From positions 1,116,001 to 1,180,000 of the forward strand of contig CATOTF010000002.1 in assembly GCA_951813045.1 (NCBI GenBank): a stretch of 64,000 bases of DNA, given 5' to 3'. Position numbers and translations under genes: made by a program. Origin of the DNA: an uncultured Rhizobiaceae bacterium. Its GTDB lineage: Bacteria > Pseudomonadota > Alphaproteobacteria > Rhizobiales > Rhizobiaceae. The number at the start of each line of letters is the position of its first letter. Positions within the stretch are counted from its first letter, which is position 1. The notes beneath the pieces were generated by a model. It saw nothing but the letters and a program-made list of their open reading frames with translations, made no database searches and had not been told where the DNA came from. Of the stretch, positions 55,204 to 64,000 are shown piece after piece.

Positions 55204-55485
55204 ATGAAATTTGTCTCAATAATCGCAACAACCCTGATGTTGGCTTCAGGAATTGCTAATGCACAGGGTCGTGCAGAAATGCGAAAGGCCGTTCAGGAAC
55301 TGGGTGTGAGCCCAAGGGAAATGGTCGGTTGTATGAAACAATCTGGGATGAAGCGCGGTCAGAATTTGAGTGAAGAACAGCGTGCTGAAGTGGGAGCATC
55401 ATTGCTAAATTGTTTGCAGAAGGTAAATCCTGATTTGACTAAAAAGAAGTTTGTTTCGACCATGATCAGATTCAGAAAAAGGTAG
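55204..55485 (+). CDS. Small exported hypothetical protein
   Basis: 93 residues with a signal peptide (FVSIIATTLMLASGIANAQ). The mature part is helical: GRAEMRKAVQELGVSPREMVGCMKQSGMKRGQNLSEEQRAEVGASLLNC, ending in a basic KK/RFRKR tail. Two Cys are present. No family is recognised. ATG 55204 follows an in-frame TTG; AAGGAACC is upstream. Standing alone between a LysR and a LysE gene. Confidence 0.65.
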   Translation: MKFVSIIATTLMLASGIANAQGRAEMRKAVQELGVSPREMVGCMKQSGMKRGQNLSEEQRAEVGASLLNCLQKVNPDLTKKKFVSTMIRFRKR

Positions 55486-55701
55486 ATTTAACCAAGGTTC
55501 ATTCCGACCGATGCGCTGTTGTCGTTCATATCCAAATATAATTGATGAGCGATGTCGCCGATGGAACGATAGGTTCAGTTTTTTGGTTGCTTCGCCTCCT
55601 CTGCAGATCGCCAACCCAAACTGTCCTTCATTAATCCTGAGCATAGCTAACCGCTTTGGTTTGTGAGATAGTCCGGTTTTGCCAACGCCTTTCCTGCAAG
55701 T
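55486..55701. other. Intergenic region before the LysE-type exporter
   Basis: About 216 bases with no gene that I can support; presumably carries the exporter promoter. Confidence 0.35.
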
Positions 55702-56301
55702 ATGATCACTTTCGCCGTCGCTATATTTTTTCTCCTGCTGTCGCCGGGACCGGGAGTGCTTTCATTGGCAGGCGTTGGTTCTGCTTTTGGGTATAGGGCA
55801 GGGTGGGCTTATGGTATCGGACTGTTTTTTGGCTCGAACACGGTAATGCTGGCGGCGGCGACCGGTCTTGCCGCACTTTTTTTGGCGGACGAACGTATGA
55901 GGCTGGTTTTTACCGTGCTGTCGACCGGTTACCTTTGTTATCTCGCCGCCAAAATTGCGTTCGCCGGGTCAAAGATTGCGTTTATTGAATCGACCAAGCC
56001 TCCGGGCCTGTGGGGTGGTATTGCGCTTCAGGTTATTAATCCGAAAGCTTACGTCGTTGGCACATTCGTCTTTTCAAACTTCCCGATCTGGCCGGAAAGC
56101 CTGACAACGGAAATCATTCTCAAATGTGTAATTCTAAACGCGATCTGGATACCCATCCATGTGCTCTGGTTGGCGGCGGGCGTGACGGTAAATCGGCTTG
56201 CTTTGCCCCAAAAAACCCAGCGATTGATCAATGTCGCCATGGCTTGCGCCATGTTGCTTGTCGTCGGCATAGCGATGGCGACCACCTTGTTTAAGAGCTA
56301 A
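55702..56301 (+). CDS. LysE/RhtB-family amino-acid exporter
   Basis: 199 residues, six predicted spans. Family signature near the start: FFLLLSPGPGVLSLAGVGSAFGYRAGWAYGIGL, then the conserved LQVINPKAYVVGTFVFSNF. Exports amino acids or derived compounds; which one is unknown. Its stop overlaps that of ogt on the other strand by three bases (CTAA). Confidence 0.9.
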   Translation: MITFAVAIFFLLLSPGPGVLSLAGVGSAFGYRAGWAYGIGLFFGSNTVMLAAATGLAALFLADERMRLVFTVLSTGYLCYLAAKIAFAGSKIAFIESTKPPGLWGGIALQVINPKAYVVGTFVFSNFPIWPESLTTEIILKCVILNAIWIPIHVLWLAAGVTVNRLALPQKTQRLINVAMACAMLLVVGIAMATTLFKS

Positions 56302-56762
56302 AGCAGAAAGGGAAAGCCGCCCTCGTGTTTGAGCAGTTCAATCTTGCGCTCGACGCCGCCTTCACCTGAATATCCGCCCAAACCGTTAACCGCCAAGACG
56401 CGGTGGCAGGGGATGATAATGGGAATCGTGTTGCCACCACAGGCGTTGCCAACAGGTTGGCCGTAGGTATCAAGTTTTTTGGCAATTGCGCCATAGGTGG
56501 TTGTCTCCCCATAGGGGATTTCCAGCATGGCGTTGCAAACGGATTGTTGAAATTCATCGCCGCCGGGTTTCAGCGGCAGGTCGAAATCCTCCAGTTCTTT
56601 GGCAAAATAGGCAGCAATCTGCCTGGCGGCTTCGTCGAGTAGTGGAGAAGTTCCCGGTGTCTCAGGCGACTTCCAATTGAGCGCGGTTATGTGCTCTCCA
56701 CGGGCGCTGATGGACAGCGGCCCGTAGGGACTGGGAACTTCCATTTGCACGGTATCTTGCAT
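56298..56762 (-). CDS. ogt: Methylated-DNA--protein-cysteine S-methyltransferase
   Basis: Suicide repair enzyme for O6-methylguanine, 154 residues. The catalytic Cys is C119 in IIIPCHRVL. DNA-reading helix FQQSVCNAMLEIPYGETTTYGAIAK, the Asn hinge GNACGGN, and the C-terminal GLGGYSGEGGVERKIELLKHEGG are standard. No Ada-like regulatory domain. Convergent with the LysE gene. Confidence 0.95.
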   Translation of the reverse strand: MQDTVQMEVPSPYGPLSISARGEHITALNWKSPETPGTSPLLDEAARQIAAYFAKELEDFDLPLKPGGDEFQQSVCNAMLEIPYGETTTYGAIAKKLDTYGQPVGNACGGNTIPIIIPCHRVLAVNGLGGYSGEGGVERKIELLKHEGGFPFLL

Positions 56763-56823
56763 TTACGGAGCCAACATCCAATTCATGATACGTCGATTAG
56801 GTCATATAGCTGAATGTGCGGAA

Positions 56824-58020
56824 CTAGTTGGCGGTAATTTGCAGGTTTAACTGATCAATCACAGCCTTTGGGTTGGCCGCACCGATGGCTCCGAACGCTT
56901 TAAATTCTTCAGCACCCAAGGGTTTGTCTGGAGAAATGGAAATGCTGATCCTATCGGGATTTAGTAGGAATTTACCAACCGTATCCGAAACCATTTGAGT
57001 AAGCTCAGGCATGTTTAATTGTGCCAATCCAAGGCTGATCATAATTGGTGCACCCGCGGCAAGTTGTTCCGGTGGCTGGCCCATTTGAGTTGATGCCATT
57101 TTAAGCGCTCTGTTGGTCAGGGAATCATCGCTGAAGGCGACAGTTAAACTGCGAAGGTCCAGTTCCTCGAAAATCTGGCCATAGGCCTCTTCGATTTCGG
57201 CTGGCGACTTTGTTTGCAATTGCTTATTCAGCCCCTGCGCTTTCACCAGTGTATCAATCGAATATCCACCGATTGAGAAGGGCATGGAAAGAACACCGAC
57301 ATCTTTTATGGTTATGTCATATTGAGTGAAGTTCATAATGCCGGAAGACAGGTCCCAATCGGCATCCATATCGACACGTCCGGTAAATTTTCCACCATAG
57401 CCGAGACCCGCCAGCATCTGCTTAAACTTGGGGTCCGGAACCTGACCAGTATCACCCTCAATATTTTCCATGGAGAATTTCATCTTCATCGGCGTAGCGG
57501 CATCAAACGGTGAAATCTCAAGTGCAGTCTTTCCCATGGATGCGATCAGTTGGTCACCTGATTTTATTGTACCCGGCCCGATGATGACATTTGCGTAATA
57601 ACCCAATTTTTTGATCGGGTCGTTCTCTCCTACTTTTGGCAGTCTAAGTGTATTCATCAAAAGGCCGTCGAATTCCACTGCAACTGTTGGTGTCGTGGAC
57701 ATTATGCTGGCTGCTTCAATCGCTTCGATAGAGATCTCGCCGTTTGACAATTCTTCGACACCGGAGAACTTGATTTCAGCTGATTTAATGTCAGCAACAG
57801 TTGGGATTTTCCAAACGGTGTTGGTCACCGTAAATCCGTCGGTACCATTTGAGATGATTGATTCATATTCGAAAGGCTGGCCGTTGTTAGCCGCAAATTC
57901 CTGGTAGCGTTTCATAATGGCGTCTGCATCAAACGCATGGACAGGACCGGTGAAGCCCAGCTGAGCCACGAGTAAATATGCACCGGTAAACAAGCCAGTT
58001 TTTGGGAGTGTTGTGGTCAT
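56824..58020 (-). CDS. Exported hypothetical protein, paralogue of its neighbour
   Basis: 398 residues from ATG 58020. A signal peptide is present (TGAYLLVAQLGFTGPVHA). The body is rich in Thr, Ser, Asn and Ile with many alternating hydrophobic residues, suggesting a long beta-strand protein (VTNTVWKIPTVADIKSAEIKF). Near the C-terminus (307-345) it has QMGQPPEQLAAGAPIM and LNMPELTQMV, blocks shared with the next gene. The function is unknown; 24 bases separate it from the neighbour, so the two are co-transcribed. Confidence 0.78.
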   Translation of the reverse strand: MTTTLPKTGLFTGAYLLVAQLGFTGPVHAFDADAIMKRYQEFAANNGQPFEYESIISNGTDGFTVTNTVWKIPTVADIKSAEIKFSGVEELSNGEISIEAIEAASIMSTTPTVAVEFDGLLMNTLRLPKVGENDPIKKLGYYANVIIGPGTIKSGDQLIASMGKTALEISPFDAATPMKMKFSMENIEGDTGQVPDPKFKQMLAGLGYGGKFTGRVDMDADWDLSSGIMNFTQYDITIKDVGVLSMPFSIGGYSIDTLVKAQGLNKQLQTKSPAEIEEAYGQIFEELDLRSLTVAFSDDSLTNRALKMASTQMGQPPEQLAAGAPIMISLGLAQLNMPELTQMVSDTVGKFLLNPDRISISISPDKPLGAEEFKAFGAIGAANPKAVIDQLNLQITAN

Positions 58021-58064
58021 GAAATCATGTTCTTTCGACATTCAGCATCATTGGAATTTAGCGG

Positions 58065-59537
58065 CTATTTCGCGCTGACTTGAAGATTGATTAGCCCGGG
58101 AACCTTGGTTGGGTCTGCCTGACCTGCAAGAACCACATTCATAATGGCAACGGGCTCCGATGGGGTTGCTTCGATGGTCAACGTGCCCTTGTCCTTGAGA
58201 AACGTACCCACTGCGCTGGTTACCATATCGGTCAGTTCTGGCATATTCAGGCCTCCCATGCCGAGCCCGATCATCATAGGTGCGCCCGCAGCGAGTTGGT
58301 CGCCGGTAGTGCCCATTTGTGTTGCCTGGAAATCAAGCAATCTGCCTGTCAGCGATTGATCGGTCAGAGCTAGTTTCAAACTATCCAGCTTAACAACTGC
58401 CAGGTCAGCCAGAATTGCACCAAAAGCCTGCATTGGGTCTTTCCCTTTTTGCATTTCAAGCTGGGCTTCTTGCACTTTGCTGGCGACTTCAGGGGTATAG
58501 CCAGAAACGGAGTAATCCATTGAAAGGTCGAACATATCTTTTAGTTTGATGATCATGTCGGAAAGCACGATCTGACCTGATGTCGGGTTATATGTGCCGA
58601 TACCAGACATCGAGCCTTCAACTTTGCTGTAGCCCAATTGTTGAGCCACAGCTTTTGCTTGCGGATCAGGAATGGCATCAAGATTGACGACCATACCATC
58701 CATCGTTGTGCTGGAAGAATATGTACCGTCACCATCAGCTGGAGAAATCGTTGCCGCGATGTTTTGGAGTTCGAAGACCGGCGTTGGCCCCAATGATGTG
58801 GTGATGCCGGTAATCGACATCGCGCTGTACGCCTGCATCCATTCATAGATAGTGGCGTTTATGGTTGTCGGCATGTTCACATTTGAAATTGAAAATGTGT
58901 TCATACCGAAGGTCACACCTTCGTTTGAACCGGATAAGCCAGTAACTGCGAATTGGTCAAATTTCAACGGTGCGGCCGGCTCTCCAACAGCTTCAGCAAT
59001 TTGGTCGGGCTCAAAGCGAAAATCCAATGGAATATCAGCATTGGTCATGGCAACATTATCGATTGTTACATTGGTGCCCTTCTCAGCCAGCGCAAAACCA
59101 TTGACCGTGAAATTTCCAAAACTTATCCGCTCGCGCTTTTCTTCAGGAGTCAGGCCATCTTCCCAAATTTCAGTCGGGAAGGAGCCTGTCGTGGATGTGA
59201 TGTTTGCAATACCGATATTGCCACCATCGTCTGTTGTCCCTTTGACATTGTTCAAAGTGATCGTGTCGAATGTGAGCCTTCCACCGTCCTCTATTAATCC
59301 CCTTACAACCACATTGGCGATGGTTGATTTTTCGCCGGTGTCTTTCTTGACGATCTCTACGTTGGTAAGAATGAACGAGTTTGAATTCTCCTCCTGGATG
59401 TTACCCCATGTGATCGTGCTTTTTTGCATTGATGGGGATGACAGATACTTATCCAGAAGCGCCTTGCCTTCCAGCGCATGTACGGCGCTTGCGCTGGTGA
59501 GAAGAATGGCTGTGGCGGCAATTGAACGGAGAAGCAT
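58065..59537 (-). CDS. Exported hypothetical protein, first of the tandem pair
   Basis: 490 residues from ATG 59537, supported by AAGGAAC and by a clear signal peptide (SIAATAILLTSASAVHA). The body is beta-rich with repeated patterns such as TNVEIVKKDTGEKST, FDTITLNNVKGTTDD and FGNFTVNGFALAEKG, similar in style to AsmA-like or other long periplasmic beta proteins. The C-terminal block QMGTTGDQLAAGAPMM, LNMPELTDMV (403-440) matches the downstream gene. No family is named. Lies upstream of the second paralogue and divergent from parC. Confidence 0.78.
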   Translation of the reverse strand: MLLRSIAATAILLTSASAVHALEGKALLDKYLSSPSMQKSTITWGNIQEENSNSFILTNVEIVKKDTGEKSTIANVVVRGLIEDGGRLTFDTITLNNVKGTTDDGGNIGIANITSTTGSFPTEIWEDGLTPEEKRERISFGNFTVNGFALAEKGTNVTIDNVAMTNADIPLDFRFEPDQIAEAVGEPAAPLKFDQFAVTGLSGSNEGVTFGMNTFSISNVNMPTTINATIYEWMQAYSAMSITGITTSLGPTPVFELQNIAATISPADGDGTYSSSTTMDGMVVNLDAIPDPQAKAVAQQLGYSKVEGSMSGIGTYNPTSGQIVLSDMIIKLKDMFDLSMDYSVSGYTPEVASKVQEAQLEMQKGKDPMQAFGAILADLAVVKLDSLKLALTDQSLTGRLLDFQATQMGTTGDQLAAGAPMMIGLGMGGLNMPELTDMVTSAVGTFLKDKGTLTIEATPSEPVAIMNVVLAGQADPTKVPGLINLQVSAK

Positions 59538-59705
59538 GGACAAAGTTCCTTTTGAATGATCTGGCGAGCTTACTGGACTTAGAATGTGACTAAAGTGACA
59601 ACGTTCACACATCATAACCAGTTTTAACAGCCCATTTGGGTTATTGGTGCCCATAAAACCTGACTTCATCTTGTCGCAAACCGGCGAATTCGCTATCGCG
59701 GACAA

Positions 59706-61982
59706 ATGGGAAACGAGACTCCACCACCATCTGATTCGAACGGCGGTTCCGGTGATGACATTGAACCGATTGATTTAAAGACCGCGCTCGAAGAACGTTA
59801 TCTGGCCTATGCACTCTCCACCATTATGGGCAGGGCGCTGCCCGACGTGCGCGATGGGTTGAAGCCCGTTCACCGGCGTATTCTCCACGCTATGAGGGAA
59901 TTGCGCCTCAATCCCGATACCGCGTTTAAAAAATGCGCTCGTATTGTCGGTGATGTTATCGGTAAGTATCACCCCCATGGAGACCAATCGGTTTATGACG
60001 CACTGGTGCGTTTGAGCCAGAGTTTTGCCCAGCGTTATCCGCTCGTCGATGGGCAGGGCAACTTCGGAAATATCGACGGTGATAACCCAGCCGCCATGCG
60101 GTACACTGAAGCGCGGATGACAGAAGTAGCAACGACGCTGCTTGAGGGCATTACGGAAGACGCGGTTGATTTTCGCCCAAATTACGATGAGGCAGATGAA
60201 GAACCTGTTGTTCTTCCCGGTGCCATCCCGAACCTGCTGGCGAATGGTTCTGCCGGCATCGCGGTTGGCATGGCCACAAATATCCCGCCCCATAATCTTG
60301 ATGAACTTTGTTCTGCAGCGTTGCATCTGATTAAGTTTCCAAATGCGGGCTTTGACAAGCTTTTAGAATTTGTGCCGGGTCCGGATTTTCCGACTGGCGG
60401 GATTATTGTAGAGCCCAAGGATCAGATTCTTCAGGCCTATAAAACGGGGAAGGGTGGTTTTCGTCTGCGCGCCCGTTGGGAAAAAGAAGATATCGGGCGT
60501 GGTACATGGCAGATCGTTGTTACCGAAATTCCATATCAGGTTCAAAAATCGAAACTGATTGAGAAAACAGCCGAGCTGCTACTGGCAAAAAGACTGCCTC
60601 TGCTGGATGACATCAATGACGAGAGTGCGGAAGATATTCGCATTGTCCTGACGCCTAAATCTCGCTCCGTCGACCCTGATCTGTTGATGGAACAATTGTT
60701 CAAGCTCACGGATCTAGAAACACGCTTCCCCTTGAATATGAATGTCTTATCGGGTGGCAAAGTTCCCAGGGTTCTCTCCATCCGTGATGTGCTCAAGGAG
60801 TGGTTGAAGCACCGCAAAGATGTGTTGCAACGCCGTTCACGTTACCGCCTTGGACAAATCGACAAACGGCTGGAAATCCTCGGCGGTTACCTTGTTGCAT
60901 ATCTCAATATTGATGAAGTCATCCGTATTATTCGGTTTGAAGATCATCCAAAAGAGAAACTGATTTCGCATTTCCAGATTACGGAAGTTCAAGCCGAAGC
61001 CATCCTCAACCTTCGCCTGCGCCGTCTACACAAACTTGAAGAGGTAGAAATCAGGAAAGAGCACGACGATCTTTCGCAGGAAAAGGCCGGTATTGAAGCC
61101 TTGCTGGTGAGTGATGAAGCGCAATGGAAAACCATTGCCTGGGAAATCGCGAATATCAAAAAGAAATTCGGCAAAGATACCGAAATTGGTGCCCGCCGCA
61201 CGACATTTGGTGAAGCCGCGGAAATCGATATGGAAGCCGTCGCGGCGGCGATGATCGAGAAAGAGCCGATCACTGTGGTTGTCTCGGAAAAAGGCTGGAT
61301 ACGCGCCTTGCGTGGGCATGCTGCGGATTTCTCCGCATTGACGTTCAAAGAAGGGGACCGGTTAAAGACAGCATTCCATGCGGAGACAACGGACAAGCTC
61401 TTGATGTTCACGACAGGTGGCAAATTTTACACGCTCACCGGCGATAAATTGCCCGGCGGGCGTGGCCATGGTGAGCCGGTGCGCATCATGGTCGATATGG
61501 ACAATGATGCCGACATCCTGTCGCTGTTTATTCACAAACCGGGTCGCAAGCGGCTTGTTGCGTCATCGCTCGGCAATGGTTTTATCGTCGCGGAGGGCGA
61601 CGTGATTGCCAATACACGCAAGGGTAAACAGGTGCTCAACGTCACCGTTCCGGCGGAGGCTGTTATCTGTACGGAGGTTGCCACTGAAGAGGATGCGCCG
61701 GATCAGGTGGCGGTCGTTGGCGAAAACCGTAAACTGTTGATTTTCCCGATTATGCAAATTCCTGAGATGTCTCGCGGCAAAGGTGTGCGCCTTCAAAAAT
61801 ACAAAGACGGCGGCATAAAAGATGCTCGCGCATTTATCGGCGCAAACGGCCTAAATTGGACTGACAGCGCAGAACGTACCCACACCCGTCAATTGGATGA
61901 ACTAAAAGAATATATCGGCGAACGCGCCCAAGCTGGACGCATGGTACCCAAAGGGTTTCCGCGGAATGGAAAGTTCGGATAG
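59706..61982 (+). CDS. parC: DNA topoisomerase IV subunit A
   Basis: Type IIA topoisomerase subunit that decatenates daughter chromosomes, 758 residues. The start ([32 protein letters not shown]) and the catalytic Tyr Y133 in [10 protein letters not shown] are standard. In the quinolone region [11 protein letters not shown] the residues at the places of E. coli Ser80 and Glu84 are Gln94 and Asp98, usual for this lineage by my memory. C-terminal beta-pinwheel blades follow from about 480. ParE is elsewhere. It converges with the TetR gene after seven bases. Confidence 0.96.
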   Translation: MGNETPPPSDSNGGSGDDIEPIDLKTALEERYLAYALSTIMGRALPDVRDGLKPVHRRILHAMRELRLNPDTAFKKCARIVGDVIGKYHPHGDQSVYDALVRLSQSFAQRYPLVDGQGNFGNIDGDNPAAMRYTEARMTEVATTLLEGITEDAVDFRPNYDEADEEPVVLPGAIPNLLANGSAGIAVGMATNIPPHNLDELCSAALHLIKFPNAGFDKLLEFVPGPDFPTGGIIVEPKDQILQAYKTGKGGFRLRARWEKEDIGRGTWQIVVTEIPYQVQKSKLIEKTAELLLAKRLPLLDDINDESAEDIRIVLTPKSRSVDPDLLMEQLFKLTDLETRFPLNMNVLSGGKVPRVLSIRDVLKEWLKHRKDVLQRRSRYRLGQIDKRLEILGGYLVAYLNIDEVIRIIRFEDHPKEKLISHFQITEVQAEAILNLRLRRLHKLEEVEIRKEHDDLSQEKAGIEALLVSDEAQWKTIAWEIANIKKKFGKDTEIGARRTTFGEAAEIDMEAVAAAMIEKEPITVVVSEKGWIRALRGHAADFSALTFKEGDRLKTAFHAETTDKLLMFTTGGKFYTLTGDKLPGGRGHGEPVRIMVDMDNDADILSLFIHKPGRKRLVASSLGNGFIVAEGDVIANTRKGKQVLNVTVPAEAVICTEVATEEDAPDQVAVVGENRKLLIFPIMQIPEMSRGKGVRLQKYKDGGIKDARAFIGANGLNWTDSAERTHTRQLDELKEYIGERAQAGRMVPKGFPRNGKFG

Positions 61983-61988
61983 GGTAAC

Positions 61989-62660
61989 TCACGTTTCGAA
62001 TTGAGCTACAATCAGCCTGTCTAATATGGTAATATCTTCCATGGGGTTTGTGGAATAGGCCCTTAGAAAAACCCGCAATCCATTATCGATATAGCGCTTG
62101 AGTTGCGGCTGCGTCGGCACATTGTCGGGCATGTAGAGCGCCTGAGTTCTTGGTGCCGAAAGTATCAACCCCCACAGATCCTGTGCCGCAAGTTCAGCAT
62201 CTTCGAAGTTCAATCGTCCCTGTGATCTATAGAGGTCGAGATGCTCCATCATGCCTTGAAGGAGCTGGTTCGGACCGGCAGCCTGATAAGCGGGGCCGAT
62301 TTCCGGGAACCGTTGCACCTCGCCGATGACGAGCCGCGCAAGTGATAACAGATCGGGCCGCATGACAGCTTCGGCATAGTTCCAGGAAAATGTATAAAGT
62401 TGCTCAACCATGTCTCCAGGCGACGGCTGTTGGAAGGCTCTCAGCATCTGAACGCGATCCGGAACCAACATGGCCGCGAATAATTGTTCCTTGTCACCAA
62501 AATATTGATAGAGGGTCGGTTTTGAGACTCGGGCTTCTTTCGCGATTGCATCCATGGAAGCACCTGAATACCCCAGGTTGGAGAACACCTTCAGTGCCGC
62601 TTCGAGAATGCGCTTTTCTTTATTTAGGCGGTTGAGTGCACGGCGTGGCAGTTTTGTCAT
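61989..62660 (-). CDS. TetR-family transcriptional regulator
   Basis: 223 residues. N-terminal HTH: RILEAALKVFSNLGYSGASMDAIAKEARVSKPTLYQYFGDKEQLF. The C-terminal ligand domain is helical; it ends with a basic-free QFET. Its start overlaps the stop of the alpha/beta hydrolase by four bases (ATGA), so the two are coupled, and it may control the hydrolase or a linked pathway. Confidence 0.93.
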   Translation of the reverse strand: MTKLPRRALNRLNKEKRILEAALKVFSNLGYSGASMDAIAKEARVSKPTLYQYFGDKEQLFAAMLVPDRVQMLRAFQQPSPGDMVEQLYTFSWNYAEAVMRPDLLSLARLVIGEVQRFPEIGPAYQAAGPNQLLQGMMEHLDLYRSQGRLNFEDAELAAQDLWGLILSAPRTQALYMPDNVPTQPQLKRYIDNGLRVFLRAYSTNPMEDITILDRLIVAQFET

Positions 62661-63472
62661 GTCGCAATCTTGCCAAGAAACTCCAAAAGGAGGGTGTTGT
62701 AGCGTTCCGGTGCCTCAACATTACAAACATGTCCCGCGCCATCGATCCTCTCAAAGCGGACATCCGCGTTGGGGGCAGCTTTATTAATCCGGTCTGCCAC
62801 CGCACGAATTTCCTCTGGGGGAGCCAATCGGTCGTGCTCACCAGTCATCATGAGCACCGGTTTCGTCAGTTTAGAGAAATCGAAGGTTTCCAGAGGGTTT
62901 GTAAAACACCTAAGTGCATCACGGTAAGTTTCCGCAGGTATCGCAGCCATTGAAGCATGTAGCTCTTGTTTCGCCTCTTCGTTCGCATTCGGTCCTGCGA
63001 TAATCTCGACCACATTCTGTGCAAAATCGGCGGGTCTCTGACCCGCATCTAGAGGTACTTCGCGGCTAGTCCGAAACGCCTGCCGTTCTTGCGGGCTGGC
63101 TTCCGACATGCCGGTGCATCCGCCGCTGAGGACGAGGCCCGCCAACAGTTCTGGGTGGCGTATTGCAAAGGAGGTTGCAATCCATGCCCCGTAGGAGAGC
63201 CCGCACAGAATAAGCTGGTCTACGCCGAATTTTTCGCGGACCCACAATATGTCATTGCAATAGTCATCAATTGTGGACTGTGTAGCCCCAAGATTGCTGT
63301 CCCCGTAACCACGCAGATCCATCGCTGCACATTGCAGTACCGTTCCGGCAGCTTTCAGCTGTGTGGTCCAGTTCTTCCTGTTGCCGCCGATCCCGTGAAG
63401 AAAAAGACACAGCGGTCCATCTTTGTACGGTGTGGTCGATAGGGCAAGGGTTGGTGATCCTTCCAGAACCAT
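62657..63472 (-). CDS. Alpha/beta hydrolase (enol-lactonase-like)
   Basis: 271 residues. The nucleophile elbow is GLSYGAW with Ser93, oxyanion-hole HGIGGNRKNW, acid in MMTGEHDRLAPP and His in IDGAGHVCNVEAP. This pattern resembles 3-oxoadipate enol-lactonase (PcaD) and similar C-C or ester hydrolases, without fixing the substrate. The ATG at 63472 is less than 100 bases from the IS3-type transposase, so its original promoter may have been cut or replaced. Confidence 0.87.
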   Translation of the reverse strand: MVLEGSPTLALSTTPYKDGPLCLFLHGIGGNRKNWTTQLKAAGTVLQCAAMDLRGYGDSNLGATQSTIDDYCNDILWVREKFGVDQLILCGLSYGAWIATSFAIRHPELLAGLVLSGGCTGMSEASPQERQAFRTSREVPLDAGQRPADFAQNVVEIIAGPNANEEAKQELHASMAAIPAETYRDALRCFTNPLETFDFSKLTKPVLMMTGEHDRLAPPEEIRAVADRINKAAPNADVRFERIDGAGHVCNVEAPERYNTLLLEFLGKIAT

Positions 63473-63560
63473 GAGCTCAATTGAAACTGTTCGTAGTCAG
63501 GGTATTTGAGACAGATGGTGGTCTGATTTAAGAGAGACTCTAGCTCATCTGTTGTTTGTA
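63473..63560. other. Junction region holding one end of the IS3-type element
   Basis: The transposase stop is at 63561, so the IS end should lie here. A possible terminus is TGAG near 63507-63510. The other end is outside the window, so the inverted repeat cannot be matched. Confidence 0.4.
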
Positions 63561-64000
63561 TTATGCGGCTTGTTTGCGGTGTTGCAAGCGCCGCGTTTCG
63601 ATGGTTTTTTGTTTGATCCTTTCTCTTCGCTTCAATATCTCATTTTTGCGCCCGAAGTAGACGTCCGCAGGCGTGAGATTACTCAGGCTCTCGTGGTATC
63701 TGTGATGATTATAATGTTCGATGAAAGCTTCGATCTGCCGGTTTAAGTCACTTGGTATGAAGTAGTGTTCCAGCAAGATGCGGTTCTTCAGGGTTTGATG
63801 CCAGCGTTCAATCTTGCCTTGGGTTTGCGGGTGATAAGGCGCACCGCGAACATGACCCATGCCTTTGCCATCCAACCACTCTGCCAGATCACTGGATATG
63901 TAGCAGGGGCCATTATCAGATAGTAGCCGGGGTTTATGCGCAACGTTGGCCCTGTCGCAGCCTGAGGCCTGAAGCGCCATTTCCAATGTATCGGTCACAT
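63561..64000 (-). CDS. IS3-family transposase (integrase core), 5'-truncated by the window edge
   Basis: C-terminal part (about 146 residues) of an rve-type DDE transposase. It shows LLSDNGPCYISSDLAEWL (second Asp), then PYHPQTQGKIERWHQTLKNRIL with the catalytic Glu, and IEHYNHHRYHESLSNLTPADVYFG, typical of IS3-family OrfB. The frame is open at base 64000, so the gene continues to the right. No break is seen in the part present. Confidence 0.9.
   Translation of the reverse strand, partial: VTDTLEMALQASGCDRANVAHKPRLLSDNGPCYISSDLAEWLDGKGMGHVRGAPYHPQTQGKIERWHQTLKNRILLEHYFIPSDLNRQIEAFIEHYNHHRYHESLSNLTPADVYFGRKNEILKRRERIKQKTIETRRLQHRKQAA

Noticed and set aside
1-64000. CRISPR arrays, long tandem repeats, prophage
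   Set aside because: No regularly spaced repeats, cas genes or phage structural genes were seen by eye.

Overview
The window looks like chromosomal DNA from an alphaproteobacterium, probably of the Hyphomicrobiales (Rhizobiales) or a close relative. The evidence is gene order and family type: pgsA-moaD-moaE close to uvrC; rplM-rpsI with speB and a short type-2 argC; hom followed by glpX; hda-ppk-ppx; purM-purN; rnd near aspS; an S9 protein with the N-terminal INSLEDLG stretch; and a DUF1127 protein. Base composition is moderate and coding density is high. Most genes are housekeeping. I see no tRNA, rRNA, CRISPR array, prophage or recognisable antiphage system.

Layout. 1-6.9 kb: a partial unknown gene, a DUF1007/NicO nickel-cobalt export pair, an ABC-F ATPase, an EamA permease, a LigE-like GST and ndk with promoter and terminator. 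7-10.1 kb: an MscS channel, then moaE, moaD and pgsA on the minus strand. 10.1-15 kb: an accessory block (amino-acid ABC importer, MOSC protein, intact IS1182-family element with matching inverted repeats) lying between pgsA and uvrC, which are usually adjacent. 15-24.7 kb: uvrC, a Ca/Na-type exchanger, a second GST, two small exported unknowns, rlmJ, a molybdopterin oxidoreductase and purM-purN. 24.8-31.2 kb: a run of a CDP-alcohol phosphotransferase, an AI-2E family protein, Hda, polyphosphate kinase and exopolyphosphatase. 31.2-35.3 kb: rplM-rpsI-speB-argC-aminoglycoside-kinase-like gene, all on the minus strand. 35.7-43.8 kb: a thioesterase, two crotonases, a CoA-binding protein, a nucleoside hydrolase, metY, a lipoprotein, hom and glpX. 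43.9-47.3 kb: a small accessory stretch with an orphan RNA ligase and a LysR regulator divergent from a 2-oxoglutarate/Fe(II) oxygenase and an isochorismatase-fold hydrolase. 47.4-54 kb: cfa, rnd, an MFS permease, aspS, a VOC protein and DUF1127. 54-64 kb: a second LysR, small exported proteins, a LysE-type exporter, ogt, two tandem related exported proteins, parC, TetR with an alpha/beta hydrolase, and the 3' part of an IS3-type transposase cut by the window edge.

Functional links. MoaD and MoaE finish molybdopterin, which the 20.3 kb oxidoreductase would use after the nucleotide is added; the MOSC protein belongs to the same cofactor world. MetY and Hom meet at homoserine and methionine. 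Ppk and Ppx make and degrade polyphosphate. The best candidates for something undescribed are modest: an S9 protein with a basic insertion of about 21 residues, the orphan RNA ligase, the LysR/oxygenase/isochorismatase cassette, and the tandem exported paralogues. None amounts to a clear new defence or mobile system.
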